Below, piece by piece: positions 8,630-16,185 of a stretch of 64,000 nt of DNA. The translations under genes were made by a program, and so were the position numbers. Numbering within the stretch: position 1 is the stretch's first letter; every line of letters starts with the position of its first letter. The notes under the pieces were generated by a model, which saw only the letters and a program-made list of their open reading frames with translations, searched no databases and was not told the origin of the DNA. Origin of the DNA: Salinisphaera sp. T31B1 (GTDB lineage Bacteria; Pseudomonadota; Gammaproteobacteria; Nevskiales; Salinisphaeraceae); the NCBI RefSeq assembly GCF_040361275.1, contig NZ_APNH01000003.1, positions 372,001 to 436,000 of the forward strand. Direction: 5' to 3'.

Positions 8630-9411
8630 AGCCCGGCCCACCATTCATAGCCGCGATCCTCCCAGTAGCCACCCTTGCCGCCCTGGATATCGCGGAAGTT
8701 GTCGACGAGTTGCAGACGCATCACATACTTGGCGTTCTTGTAGCCGAGCTGGCGTTCGGCCCGCAGACGAATCGGTGCGCCGTTGGCGATCGGCAGATCG
8801 GCGCCGTTCAGGCTGTAGGCCAGCAGCGACTGCGGATGATAGGCCTCGACCATATCGAGGCTTTCGTAGTACTTCACCGGGCCGCCGTAGGTGTTGTCTG
8901 CGCAATGGAAGACCACGAAACGGGCGCTGTCCTTGGGCCGCACCTGGTCCAGCAGATCGCCCAGCACCGCGCCGGTCCACTGGCCGATGCAGCTCCAGCC
9001 CTCGACACAGTCGTGACGGGTGATCTGGGTACGTGACGGCAGTGCCTTGAGCTGTTCAAGCGAAAACTCGCCCGGCCGATCGACCAGGCCGTCGACGGCC
9101 AGTCGGTAATCGACGAAGTTGGCCGCGGCCATTCGTTGATAGTCTTCGTTGTCGGGGTTGGTCGTGCCGTTGGGCCGAAAGGTGTCGGCGATCATGGAGG
9201 CATCGAATTCGCGAGCCAGCGACTCGCGCGAGGCGACCAGCCGCTGGGCATAGCGTGTCAGCCACTGCGTATTGTCCAGAAACGACTGCACCTGGTCGTT
9301 GCGCGACAGGCTGTCGCAGCCGGTCAGCGCGGCCGTGGCACCGAGCGCCCCCAGGCCGGTAATCAGCCGGCGACGTCGCGGATCGGGAACGATGAGCTTG
9401 CGCTTAGTCAT
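8626..9411 (-). CDS. MsrP-like molybdopterin-dependent oxidoreductase
   Basis: A 261-residue protein of the sulfite-oxidase fold (SUOX/YedY) with a Tat motif (RRRRLITGLGA) and then 'LTGC', a possible lipobox. The molybdenum-ligating cysteine is in 'RHDCVEGWSC', as in YedY/MsrP. Other conserved parts are 'PNGTTNPDN', 'VVFHCADN', 'YYESLDM' and 'LLAYSLNG'. YedY/MsrP repairs oxidised methionines in periplasmic proteins using electrons from a membrane haem protein. Here the partner is a cytochrome b561 encoded immediately upstream, with the genes overlapping by 8 bp, and an MsrB is coupled downstream. Methionine-sulfoxide reduction is inferred from fold and context; another S- or N-oxide is possible. 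Confidence 0.85.
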   Translation of the reverse strand: MTKRKLIVPDPRRRRLITGLGALGATAALTGCDSLSRNDQVQSFLDNTQWLTRYAQRLVASRESLAREFDASMIADTFRPNGTTNPDNEDYQRMAAANFVDYRLAVDGLVDRPGEFSLEQLKALPSRTQITRHDCVEGWSCIGQWTGAVLGDLLDQVRPKDSARFVVFHCADNTYGGPVKYYESLDMVEAYHPQSLLAYSLNGADLPIANGAPIRLRAERQLGYKNAKYVMRLQLVDNFRDIQGGKGGYWEDRGYEWWAGL

Positions 9412-10291
9412 GGTCGGCGGCTCCCTTGGCGGCCGGCCGGCCGTCGTTCGCATCCTGGGGCAGGCGATAACCGCCGGTGGTCATCGAGCGCAGGTTGTTG
9501 AATACGCCCGAGACCAGCACGAGCAGGATATGCACGATGAAAAACGCCACCAGCGAAAAGGCGAAGATGAAATGCAGGGTACGCGCGCTCTGCCGGCCGC
9601 CGAAGATATCCAGCAGCCACGGCCAGGCCGCGTTCATGGTCGGCGACATGGTCAAACCGGTGAGAATCATCAGCGGCAGCAGGCAGAACAGCACGAGGAT
9701 ATAAGTCAGCTTCTGCAGCCCGTTGTAATCGCGCGCGTGATCGAACCGAAACCGCATGTGATGCCATATCGTGCGCGGTAGCCCCCGCCATTGGGCTCTG
9801 GAAGGAAAGATCATCCGGCGACGGCGCGAGCTGACCACGGTATAGAGCAAATAGACCAGCAGCGACGGGCCGAAAATCCATGCGGCGGTGAAGTGCCAGT
9901 TGCGGCCCAGCGCGAGCCACTGCGAGCTCGGCAGCGTCGCCCAGGCCGGAAAGCCGCGCTGGGCCAACTCCCCGTTGGCCTCCGACAGCCCGAATAGCCC
10001 GGTGGTATCGAACTGGTGCCCGAGTACGCGGGTCGCGCCCATCGGGTTGCCGTCGGGGCCGCGCATTGCGCCCATGGCCAGCAACGGCGAATCGAAATGC
10101 GATGTCTGGCCCCAGTACAGGGCCGGATGCGCGTTGAATATCTGCAGGCCGCTCATCAGCAGGACGAGCAGACAGATTGCGTTGAGCCAATGCCAGGCAC
10201 GAGTCGCCCAGCCGTGGCGCTTGATGACGGTCGACGACAGCCTGGCTGCAGGTGCGCGCGGCGTGTCGGTGGGACGGGTGGATGTATTCAT
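9404..10291 (-). CDS. Cytochrome b561-type membrane subunit
   Basis: A 295-residue di-haem b-type membrane protein of the cytochrome b561 / formate-dehydrogenase-gamma superfamily. Likely haem-ligand histidines are in 'RHGWATRAWHWLNA' before helix 1 and in 'TLHFIFAFSLVAFFIVHI' in the last helix. Other hydrophobic segments lie near residues 115-135 and 195-215. It would pass quinol electrons to the exported molybdoenzyme whose gene overlaps its 3' end. In E. coli the equivalent partner (MsrQ/YedZ) belongs to a different haem family, so this is a variant pairing. The ATG at 10291 follows the Met-rich gene by 61 bp. Confidence 0.88.
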   Translation of the reverse strand: MNTSTRPTDTPRAPAARLSSTVIKRHGWATRAWHWLNAICLLVLLMSGLQIFNAHPALYWGQTSHFDSPLLAMGAMRGPDGNPMGATRVLGHQFDTTGLFGLSEANGELAQRGFPAWATLPSSQWLALGRNWHFTAAWIFGPSLLVYLLYTVVSSRRRRMIFPSRAQWRGLPRTIWHHMRFRFDHARDYNGLQKLTYILVLFCLLPLMILTGLTMSPTMNAAWPWLLDIFGGRQSARTLHFIFAFSLVAFFIVHILLVLVSGVFNNLRSMTTGGYRLPQDANDGRPAAKGAADHD

Positions 10292-10352
10292 GATGTACTC
10301 GCTGAACAGACAAGCCTGCCGGCCGGTTGGGGCAGCCGGCAGGCCGTGCTCG

Positions 10353-10661
10353 TCACATCTTGTTGTCGTGGCTCATGCCGTCGTGCGACTCGCCCTTGTC
10401 GCCTTTCATGGCGTCGCCGGACATCTTGTCGTCGGGCGACATGCTGTCGCTTTTCATCTTGTTGTCGTGGGACATGCCGTCATCGTGTTTCATGCCCTGG
10501 GTATGGCCTTCGGCGGCCTTGTCGTCCTGCATGCCCGTCGTGCTCTGATCGGACATGTGGTCGTCGTCCATCGCGCTGGCCGAGGCGGCCCAGAACAGAC
10601 AGGTGGAACAGGCCAGCGCTGCGGCGAGGGCGGTGAACTTGGAGGGTTTGGATAGGGACAT
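10353..10661 (-). CDS. Methionine-rich secreted MxKDx-type repeat protein
   Basis: A 102-residue protein with a signal peptide (cleavage near ASA-M). The mature part of about 70 residues contains roughly eleven methionines in units such as GMKHDDGM, DNKMKSDSM and DDKMSGDAM, resembling the pentapeptide MxKDx repeat family. It is very hydrophilic and lacks cysteine. The ATG at 10661 is chosen because an AGGAGA ribosome-binding site precedes it and the signal peptide begins there. It is the first gene of the leftward unit with cytochrome b561, the MsrP-like enzyme and MsrB. A sacrificial oxidant-scavenging role, its methionines being oxidised and then re-reduced by those enzymes, is an inference. 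Confidence 0.82.
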   Translation of the reverse strand: MSLSKPSKFTALAAALACSTCLFWAASASAMDDDHMSDQSTTGMQDDKAAEGHTQGMKHDDGMSHDNKMKSDSMSPDDKMSGDAMKGDKGESHDGMSHDNKM

Positions 10662-10770
10662 TGTGCGTCTCCTCTGGATTTTCGAATGATGACACCGGGC
10701 CGGCTTGGCCCGAGGTGCTCGCACCGTTGGGTACGATCGCAGTCCATCCTGTGATGCACAACCGGACCAG

Positions 10771-10824
10771 TCATCACGAATCGGTCACGCCCGCGAGATC
10801 ACGTTCGTGACGCGATCGTGATGA
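10771..10824. promoter_or_regulatory. Large inverted repeat, candidate response-regulator operator
   Basis: TCATCACGA (10771-10779) is mirrored exactly by TCGTGATGA (10816-10824). Nested inside, GTCACG (10784-10789) is mirrored by CGTGAC (10806-10811). The palindrome lies between the divergent Met-rich operon and the two-component operon. It could bind the response regulator encoded at 10885 and control both directions. The function is inferred from position and symmetry only. Confidence 0.5.
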
Positions 10825-10884
10825 GGACGGGCGTGGCGAGCGCTAGGATAAGCACGTCACGCGTATCCGCCCGAGCACCGATTC

Positions 10885-11619
10885 ATGGCACAACGCATTC
10901 TCTGCGTCGAAGACGACCCGGACATCGGCCGCCTGCTGATGGCGATCCTCGGCGAGGCCGGCTATCCGGCGGACTGGGCACGTACCGGCGAGCAGGCGCT
11001 CGCACGTTGGCCGCAGGCTTCGCTCGTGCTGCTCGATCTGATGCTGCCGGATACCGACGGTTTGACGGTTTGCCGGGAAATCCGACGTCGCGACAGTGGC
11101 CTGCCGTTGATCATGCTCACGGCCAAGGCCGGCACCTCGGATGTGGTGCGAGGCCTGGAGATCGGCGCTGACGACTACATGACCAAGCCGTTCGAGGCGA
11201 GCATTCTGCTGGCGCGCGTTCAGGCGCTGCTGCGTCGTCGCCCGCCCGCGCCTGCCGACGCGCCCGCCGGTGAAGCCACGCCGCATGTGTTCGGCGAGCT
11301 CAGCATTGACCGGCAGGCGCACCGGGTCACCCTCTCCGGCACGCCGCTGGCCCTCACCGCGAAGGAGTTCGCGCTGCTGCTGCTGTTCGCGAGTCATCCG
11401 GGCCGGGTGTTCTCGCGCGGCGAGCTGCTCGACGCCGTCTGGGGGCCGGAGTTCGACGGCTTCGACCATACGGTCAACACGCATATCAACCGGCTGCGCG
11501 GAAAAATCGAGGCCGATGCAGCCAGTCCGCGATATATCCATACGGTCTGGGGGGTGGGGTATCGGTTCGCCGACGCCGTCAGCGAAGCCGCGCATCAGCG
11601 CCGAGGACCCGGCGCTTGA
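10885..11619 (+). CDS. OmpR-family response regulator
   Basis: A 244-residue two-domain regulator. The receiver domain (residues 3-115) has the acidic pocket 'EDDPD', the phospho-acceptor Asp in 'LLDLMLPDTDG' and the conserved Lys in 'MTKPFE'. The C-terminal winged-helix DNA-binding domain (about 135-235) ends 'YIHTVWGVGYRF', the OmpR/PhoB signature. It is followed by its histidine kinase with overlapping stop and start codons. The gene is divergent from the Met-rich/b561/MsrP-like/MsrB unit, as hprRS (yedWV) neighbours msrPQ in E. coli, so control of that unit is a reasonable inference. Confidence 0.92.
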   Translation: MAQRILCVEDDPDIGRLLMAILGEAGYPADWARTGEQALARWPQASLVLLDLMLPDTDGLTVCREIRRRDSGLPLIMLTAKAGTSDVVRGLEIGADDYMTKPFEASILLARVQALLRRRPPAPADAPAGEATPHVFGELSIDRQAHRVTLSGTPLALTAKEFALLLLFASHPGRVFSRGELLDAVWGPEFDGFDHTVNTHINRLRGKIEADAASPRYIHTVWGVGYRFADAVSEAAHQRRGPGA

Positions 11620-13103
11620 GCGTGCGCCGATACGGAGCGGACGCGCTGCGGGCTTTCTGGCACAGCCTGTATGCGCGGATCGCGCTGGTCTACCTGGCGA
11701 GTTTGCTGGTGCTGTCGGTAACCGCGGCCTGGATCGCGGTCAGCCAGTTCGATCAGCTCGGCCGCGAATTCCAGCAGCGGATGCAGATCGACCTGGCGGA
11801 CAATCTGGCCCAGGTCATGCGCGCGCCGCTGGCCGACGGGCCGGCCAGCGCGGCGGCCGCCGAGGCCGCGCGACTGATCCTGTCGATCAACCCTTCGCTG
11901 TCGCTGTACGTGCTGGATCACCAGGGCCGGGTCGTCGGCGACTATGGCCGACCCGGTTGTACGCGCCCGTCGCCGGTGGATACGCAGCCGCTCGACCGGC
12001 TGCTGGGTGCGGAGCCGATGCTGCCAGTGTTCGCCGTCGCGCCTTGCAGTCGTCAGGCCAGCGTGTTTTCGGTGGCTCAGGTCGAGTACGGTCACCAGGC
12101 CACGCCCGGCTATCTGTTCGTGGTGCTGGATGCCGGGCGACGCATGTCGATGTTCGCCATGCTGCGCACCAGCAGCATTACGCGGACGCTGTTGATCGCG
12201 GGCGGTCTCGCGCTGCTGCTGTCCGGTATTCTCGGCTTGTTGCTGTTTGCCGTGCTCACACGGCGTTTCACGCGCCTGACCCATGCGGTACAGCGTTTTG
12301 CCGAGGGCCACTCGGGCCAGCGTATTACTCCGATACGCAACGACGAGATCGGCCGGCTAGGGCGCGCGTTCAACGACATGGCGGCTACCATTGAGATCCA
12401 GCTCAATGCGCTGCGCGAGAACGATCGCCAGCGCCGGGAACTGGTGGCCAATCTGTCGCACGACTTCCGTACGCCTTTGACCTCGCTACAGGGTTATGCA
12501 GAGCGGCTGCAGGGCGGCGACACGCTGACGTCGGCGGCCCGCCGCGCACATCTGGATGCGATTCTGGCGAACGCAGCCCGGCTGACCCAGCTCGCCGAGC
12601 AGCTGTCCACGCTCGCACGGCTCGATGCACACGAACGGCCCTTGAACGAAGAACCATTTTCTCTGGCCGAGCTGGCCTATGACATCGCCGGCAAATTCCA
12701 GCCGCAGGCCGAGGCCGCACAGGTGCGGCTCGAGATACGTCGTATGTCCACCCAGACTCTGGTCCGGGCCGATCTGGCGCTGATCGACCGACTGTTGACC
12801 AATTTGATCGACAATGCCTTGCAGGCGACGCCCCCCGGCGGGCTGGTATGGCTGGATGCCGTGGCGACAGGCGATCGCGTACAGGTGTGTGTCGGAGATA
12901 CCGGCGCAGGGCTGGCCGAGGAAGAGATCGGATTGGTGACTCAGCGGTTCTATCGCACGCGTGCCGGGCGCGAGCGCGGCGAAGGATCGGGATTGGGCCT
13001 GTCGATCGTCGAGGACATCTGTAACCGACATGGCACGCGTCTTCAGATCGATAGCCGGCCCGGGGCCGGGGCGCGGATGATGTTCGATCTGCCCAGCAGC
13101 TGA
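11616..13103 (+). CDS. Membrane sensor histidine kinase
   Basis: A 495-residue sensor kinase. Two membrane helices (about 18-42 and 188-215) flank a periplasmic sensing domain of about 145 residues that contains two cysteines (GCTRP, APCSR), a possible redox-sensing feature. HAMP, HisKA (VANLSHDFRTPLTSLQGY, phospho-acceptor His) and HATPase_c domains follow, with N-box 'LLTNLIDNALQA' and G-box 'GEGSGLGLSIVED'. The start is a TTG whose last two bases begin the TGA of the regulator gene (11616-11619), so translation is coupled; a GTG two codons later is the alternative. A bidirectional terminator lies downstream. Confidence 0.9.
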   Translation: MSVRRYGADALRAFWHSLYARIALVYLASLLVLSVTAAWIAVSQFDQLGREFQQRMQIDLADNLAQVMRAPLADGPASAAAAEAARLILSINPSLSLYVLDHQGRVVGDYGRPGCTRPSPVDTQPLDRLLGAEPMLPVFAVAPCSRQASVFSVAQVEYGHQATPGYLFVVLDAGRRMSMFAMLRTSSITRTLLIAGGLALLLSGILGLLLFAVLTRRFTRLTHAVQRFAEGHSGQRITPIRNDEIGRLGRAFNDMAATIEIQLNALRENDRQRRELVANLSHDFRTPLTSLQGYAERLQGGDTLTSAARRAHLDAILANAARLTQLAEQLSTLARLDAHERPLNEEPFSLAELAYDIAGKFQPQAEAAQVRLEIRRMSTQTLVRADLALIDRLLTNLIDNALQATPPGGLVWLDAVATGDRVQVCVGDTGAGLAEEEIGLVTQRFYRTRAGRERGEGSGLGLSIVEDICNRHGTRLQIDSRPGAGARMMFDLPSS

Positions 13104-13145
13104 ATCGCCTCGATGGCCATCGCGTATAGAACGCGGTTTTCACGC

Positions 13146-13180
13146 CAAAAAAAAGACGGCCCGAGGGCCGTCTTTTTTTC
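13146..13180. terminator. Bidirectional rho-independent terminator
   Basis: An 8-bp GC-rich stem (13154-13161 with 13166-13173, loop of four) is flanked by an A-run on the left and a T-run on the right. It can end transcription of the histidine kinase gene from the left and of the convergent Met-rich protein gene from the right. Confidence 0.9.
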
Positions 13181-13217
13181 GACTGCGAAACGCGCGCGGC
13201 GTTTCGGCGAAGTCTTA

Positions 13218-13568
13218 CTACATGCTGTCGGTGCTGGTTTTATCCGAATCGCCGGGCATGTCCATGTTGGAATTTTCCGGCTGCGACGACGAGTTGTCAT
13301 CGGTCATGCCTTGTTCGCTGGACATCTGGTCGTGGGTCGACTCGCTGTCCTGGCCGGTTGTGCCGTGGTCCATGCTGTCGTGCTTCATGGTACCGCTGCT
13401 CTCACCGCTCGGGGTCATGCTGTCTTCGTGTGTCATGCCGCTATCGGTGGACATGTCGGTGTCGCCCGTGCTGCTGCTTTGGGCAAGCGCGGCAGTACCG
13501 AACGTGAGCGCGCCGGCGAATGCCAGCGAGCACATCAATGCGGTGGTGGTGCGTTTGGATGACTGCAT
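13218..13568 (-). CDS. Methionine-rich secreted protein
   Basis: A 116-residue protein with a signal peptide (cleavage near ALA-Q). The mature region of about 87 residues holds about ten methionines in Ser/Asp/His/Thr-rich surroundings (DTDMSTDSGM, MTHEDSM, MKHDSMDHG, NMDMPGDS) and is probably disordered. It is the same kind of protein as the one at 10353-10661 but with a looser repeat. The two flank the two-component pair. A GGAG ribosome-binding site precedes the ATG, and the gene ends at the shared bidirectional terminator. A sacrificial Met-oxidation or metal-binding role is inferred from composition. Confidence 0.75.
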   Translation of the reverse strand: MQSSKRTTTALMCSLAFAGALTFGTAALAQSSSTGDTDMSTDSGMTHEDSMTPSGESSGTMKHDSMDHGTTGQDSESTHDQMSSEQGMTDDNSSSQPENSNMDMPGDSDKTSTDSM

Positions 13569-13813
13569 ATTGGATGCTCCTTGTTTTTTTCGTGGACCGG
13601 GCTGCTATGCCCGGTATGGCCGAACGCGGTACGCCGCCGAACGACAAACCGGGTCGCGCCGGCCCTGCGCGACGCTTACATACTACGACATCAGACCGGG
13701 AAAACTATCCGAAGTTCTACAGACCGAGCCCCGGCGGCCCCTTGTGCGGGCTGCCGGGAGACTCGGTACACGGCCGTCGAGCGGCCGTGTGCCGGCTGAT
13801 TCGACTCGCGCGA

Positions 13814-14092
13814 TTACTGCGTGTAGTCCGAGCCCTGGGTCGTACCGGCGTCCTGGTTGGGCTTGGCCGGATCGGCCGGCGCGGCCGACGTGTCGGATTT
13901 GGCCCGGTCGTCGGTCTGTTTCCGTGTGGCGTGGTCGTAGCTCATCCGGTCGCCGTTGTCCGAGGGCTCATGCTGCTCGGCACTCGGCGCTTCGGACTGG
14001 CCGGCGGCGACGGCCGCGCCGCCACTCAGCACGGCGATGCCGCACAGAGCGCCCGCCGCGATACGGGTCAGTGTGGATCGGTCGTATGACAT
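13814..14092 (-). CDS. Small secreted hydrophilic protein
   Basis: A 92-residue protein with a signal peptide (hydrophobic residues 10-29, cleavage near AVA-A) and a charged, probably disordered mature part rich in Asp, Ser, Gln and Pro. There is no recognisable domain. An AAGGAA ribosome-binding site supports the ATG. It lies between two other small secreted protein genes on the same strand, so it belongs to the local cluster of envelope proteins. The function is unknown. Confidence 0.6.
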   Translation of the reverse strand: MSYDRSTLTRIAAGALCGIAVLSGGAAVAAGQSEAPSAEQHEPSDNGDRMSYDHATRKQTDDRAKSDTSAAPADPAKPNQDAGTTQGSDYTQ

Positions 14093-14139
14093 GGCAATTC
14101 CTTGGTTGGGCAGATCGGCGGATCGAATCGAGGCGGCGA

Positions 14140-14445
14140 TCAGAACGCCTTGTTGTTCAGCTGGTCGCCGTCATTGGGCAGCGGATCACGGCGGTTGGAC
14201 ATGCTGTCCACGCTGACATCGCTGCGGTTGTCGCTTCCGTGCTCGGAACGACTGTGGTTCGGCACCTGTGCGGCCTTGGTTTCCGGCGTACCGGTGATGC
14301 CGTCTTCCAGATGCGTACCGCCGGCCTCGATGTTGATCGGGGGCTCCTGGTCGGCACGGGCACCGGTGTCGGCAAGGCCAACGCTCGAGGCGCCGAGCAG
14401 CAGGGCGGCGGCAACAGCGCTCAGAAGAGGGGTCTTATGGCTCAT
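14140..14445 (-). CDS. Small secreted hydrophilic protein
   Basis: A 101-residue protein with a signal peptide (cleavage near GLA-D) and a polar, Asn/Asp/Ser-rich mature part (for example NHSRSEHGSDNRSD) that is probably disordered. No family is recognised. A GGAG ribosome-binding site precedes the ATG. It is divergent from modA. Like its neighbours it has no cysteine and little predicted structure, consistent with a stress-related periplasmic protein, but the function is not known. Confidence 0.6.
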   Translation of the reverse strand: MSHKTPLLSAVAAALLLGASSVGLADTGARADQEPPINIEAGGTHLEDGITGTPETKAAQVPNHSRSEHGSDNRSDVSVDSMSNRRDPLPNDGDQLNNKAF

Positions 14446-14599
14446 GGCAAATCTCCATCCGCGCGGGGCGGTCTATGAAATGGAACTATCAAAATCTGCG
14501 TTGCGATAGATATAGGGATGATTGCGGGAAAAACAATAGCGCGCGATCGAAATCGACGCGCCGCGCATCTTGGCCGGTCCGGCGGTCGACCGTGCGGGC

Positions 14600-14623
14600 C
14601 GCTATGTAGTAGGCTATATATCG
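14600..14623. promoter_or_regulatory. Probable ModE operator upstream of modABC
   Basis: The 24 bases from 14600 to 14623 begin CGCTATGTAG and end TATATATCG. From memory, this aligns without gaps to the reverse complement of the E. coli modA ModE site, with about 17 of 24 positions matching, including the flanking CG ends and the TATGTAG half. It lies 51 bp before the modA ATG, where molybdate-loaded ModE would block transcription. No modE gene is in the window. Confidence 0.7.
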
Positions 14624-14673
14624 AAATCCGCGCGGACGGCGACCACGTTCCGCGCTCCGATAGGAAATCCGGC

Positions 14674-15483
14674 ATGTTGAATCGCTCTGTCGGCGGCCTC
14701 GGTTCCCGGGCCGTCCTGCTGACCCTGTGTCTGCTTGCGATGTTCTACCGGCCGGCCTACGCCGCCGACGATTCATTGCTGGTCTTTGCCGCAGCGAGCC
14801 TCAAGAACGCGATGGATGATGTCGCCACGGCGTTTGAAGAAACTCACGGCGGCGACATCAGAATCAGCTATGCCGGCAGTTCGACACTGGCGCGTCAAAT
14901 CGAGCGCGCCGCGCCGGCCGATATCTATGTCTCGGCGAACCAGGACTGGATGGATCGGGTCGAGACCGACGAGTTCATCGACAACCACAGCCGTATCGAT
15001 CTGCTGGCCAACGCGCTGGTGCTGGTCGCACCGCGCAACCGCGATACCCGGCTGAAAATCGCCCAGGGGTTTCCGATCGTGAGTGCGCTCGGCGATCGTT
15101 ATCTGGCCATGGCCAATACCGAGGCCGTGCCGGCAGGGTTGTACGGGCGACAGGCGTTCGAGCACTTGCACGTCTGGGAGGCGCTGCAGGGCCATATCGC
15201 CCAGGCCGACGACGTACGCGCGGCGCTGGCGCTGGTAGCACGTGGCGAATCGCCGCTGGGTGTGGTCTACGCCAGCGACGCGGTGGCCGAACCTCACGTG
15301 CGCGTGGTCGACACCTTTCCCGCCGACAGCCACGACCCGATCGTCTACCCGGCCGCGATTCTCAAGCACGTCGACAAACCGCTGGCGGACGCGTTCATGA
15401 GCTTCCTGCAGGGCAGCCGGGCGACGGCGATCTTCAAGCGCTGGGGGTTCGCGCGGGCCGCGGCGCCGGCGCGTCGCCGCTGA
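14674..15483 (+). CDS. modA: Molybdate ABC transporter, binding protein
   Basis: A 269-residue periplasmic binding protein with a signal peptide (residues about 1-31, cleavage at AYA-A). The mature protein begins 'LLVFAAASLKNAMDDVATAF' and continues 'YAGSSTLARQIERAAPADIY', both typical of ModA; the conserved serines of 'AASL' and 'GSS' help bind the oxyanion. It captures molybdate or tungstate and delivers it to ModB. The ATG at 14674 is preferred over an ATG 156 bases upstream because the signal peptide starts there and AGGA precedes it. It is the first gene of modABC, behind a probable ModE site. Confidence 0.94.
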   Translation: MLNRSVGGLGSRAVLLTLCLLAMFYRPAYAADDSLLVFAAASLKNAMDDVATAFEETHGGDIRISYAGSSTLARQIERAAPADIYVSANQDWMDRVETDEFIDNHSRIDLLANALVLVAPRNRDTRLKIAQGFPIVSALGDRYLAMANTEAVPAGLYGRQAFEHLHVWEALQGHIAQADDVRAALALVARGESPLGVVYASDAVAEPHVRVVDTFPADSHDPIVYPAAILKHVDKPLADAFMSFLQGSRATAIFKRWGFARAAAPARRR

Positions 15484-15492
15484 GCACGGGCG

Positions 15493-16185
15493 ATGCTGGA
15501 TACCGCCCAGGCCGAGGTGCTGTGGCTGAGCCTGAAGGTCGCCACCACCGCCGTGGCCGCGAGCCTGCCGCTCGCGCTCGCCGTGGCGTGGTTTCTGGCG
15601 CGTTCGCGCTGGCGCGGCAAGATGGTCGTGGACGCCGTCGTGCATCTGCCGCTGGTGCTGCCGCCCGTGGTGACCGGCTATCTTCTGCTGGTGGCGCTGG
15701 GACGCAACAGCCCGGTTGGCGGTTGGCTGGAACACACGTTCGGGCTGGTTTTTGCCTTTCGCTGGACCGGTGCGGCGCTGGCCGGTGCGATCATGGGTTT
15801 TCCGTTGATGGTCCGGCCCATCCGGCTGTCGCTGGAGGCCATCGACTCGCGCGTGGAAGATGCAGCGGCCACGCTGGGCGCCTCGCCGATCTGGGTTTGG
15901 CTGTCGGTGACGCTGCCCTTGGCGCTGCCGGGGGTCATCGCGGGGCTGGTCCTGGCGTTCGCACGGGCACTGGGCGAGTTCGGCGCCACCATCACCTTTG
16001 CCGCCAATATTCCGGGTGAGACCCGTACGCTGCCGCTGGCGATCTATACATTCATCCAGGTGCCGGGCGGCGAACGCCAGGCGGGTTATCTGATCGCGAT
16101 TTCGGTCGCGGTGTCGCTGGCCGCGCTGATCGCCTCCGAGGTGGTCGCCCGCCATGTCAAACGCATCCAGGCGAGCGGCCGATGA
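15493..16185 (+). CDS. modB: Molybdate ABC transporter, permease
   Basis: A 230-residue inner-membrane permease, the usual length of ModB, with five or six helices. The cytoplasmic EAA loop that contacts the ATPase reads 'EDAAATLGASPIWVWLSVTLP'-like around residues 118-138. 'RALGEFGATITFAANIPGET' near residue 160 is a strong ModB/CysT signature. It lies 9 bp after modA and its stop overlaps the modC ATG (ATGA), so the three genes form one coupled operon for molybdate uptake. Confidence 0.95.
   Translation: MLDTAQAEVLWLSLKVATTAVAASLPLALAVAWFLARSRWRGKMVVDAVVHLPLVLPPVVTGYLLLVALGRNSPVGGWLEHTFGLVFAFRWTGAALAGAIMGFPLMVRPIRLSLEAIDSRVEDAAATLGASPIWVWLSVTLPLALPGVIAGLVLAFARALGEFGATITFAANIPGETRTLPLAIYTFIQVPGGERQAGYLIAISVAVSLAALIASEVVARHVKRIQASGR

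Noticed and set aside
14773-16155. Long open frame antisense to modA and modB
   Set aside because: It is Arg/Gln/His-rich with no domain likeness and lies fully opposite well-supported genes; high GC leaves such antisense frames open.
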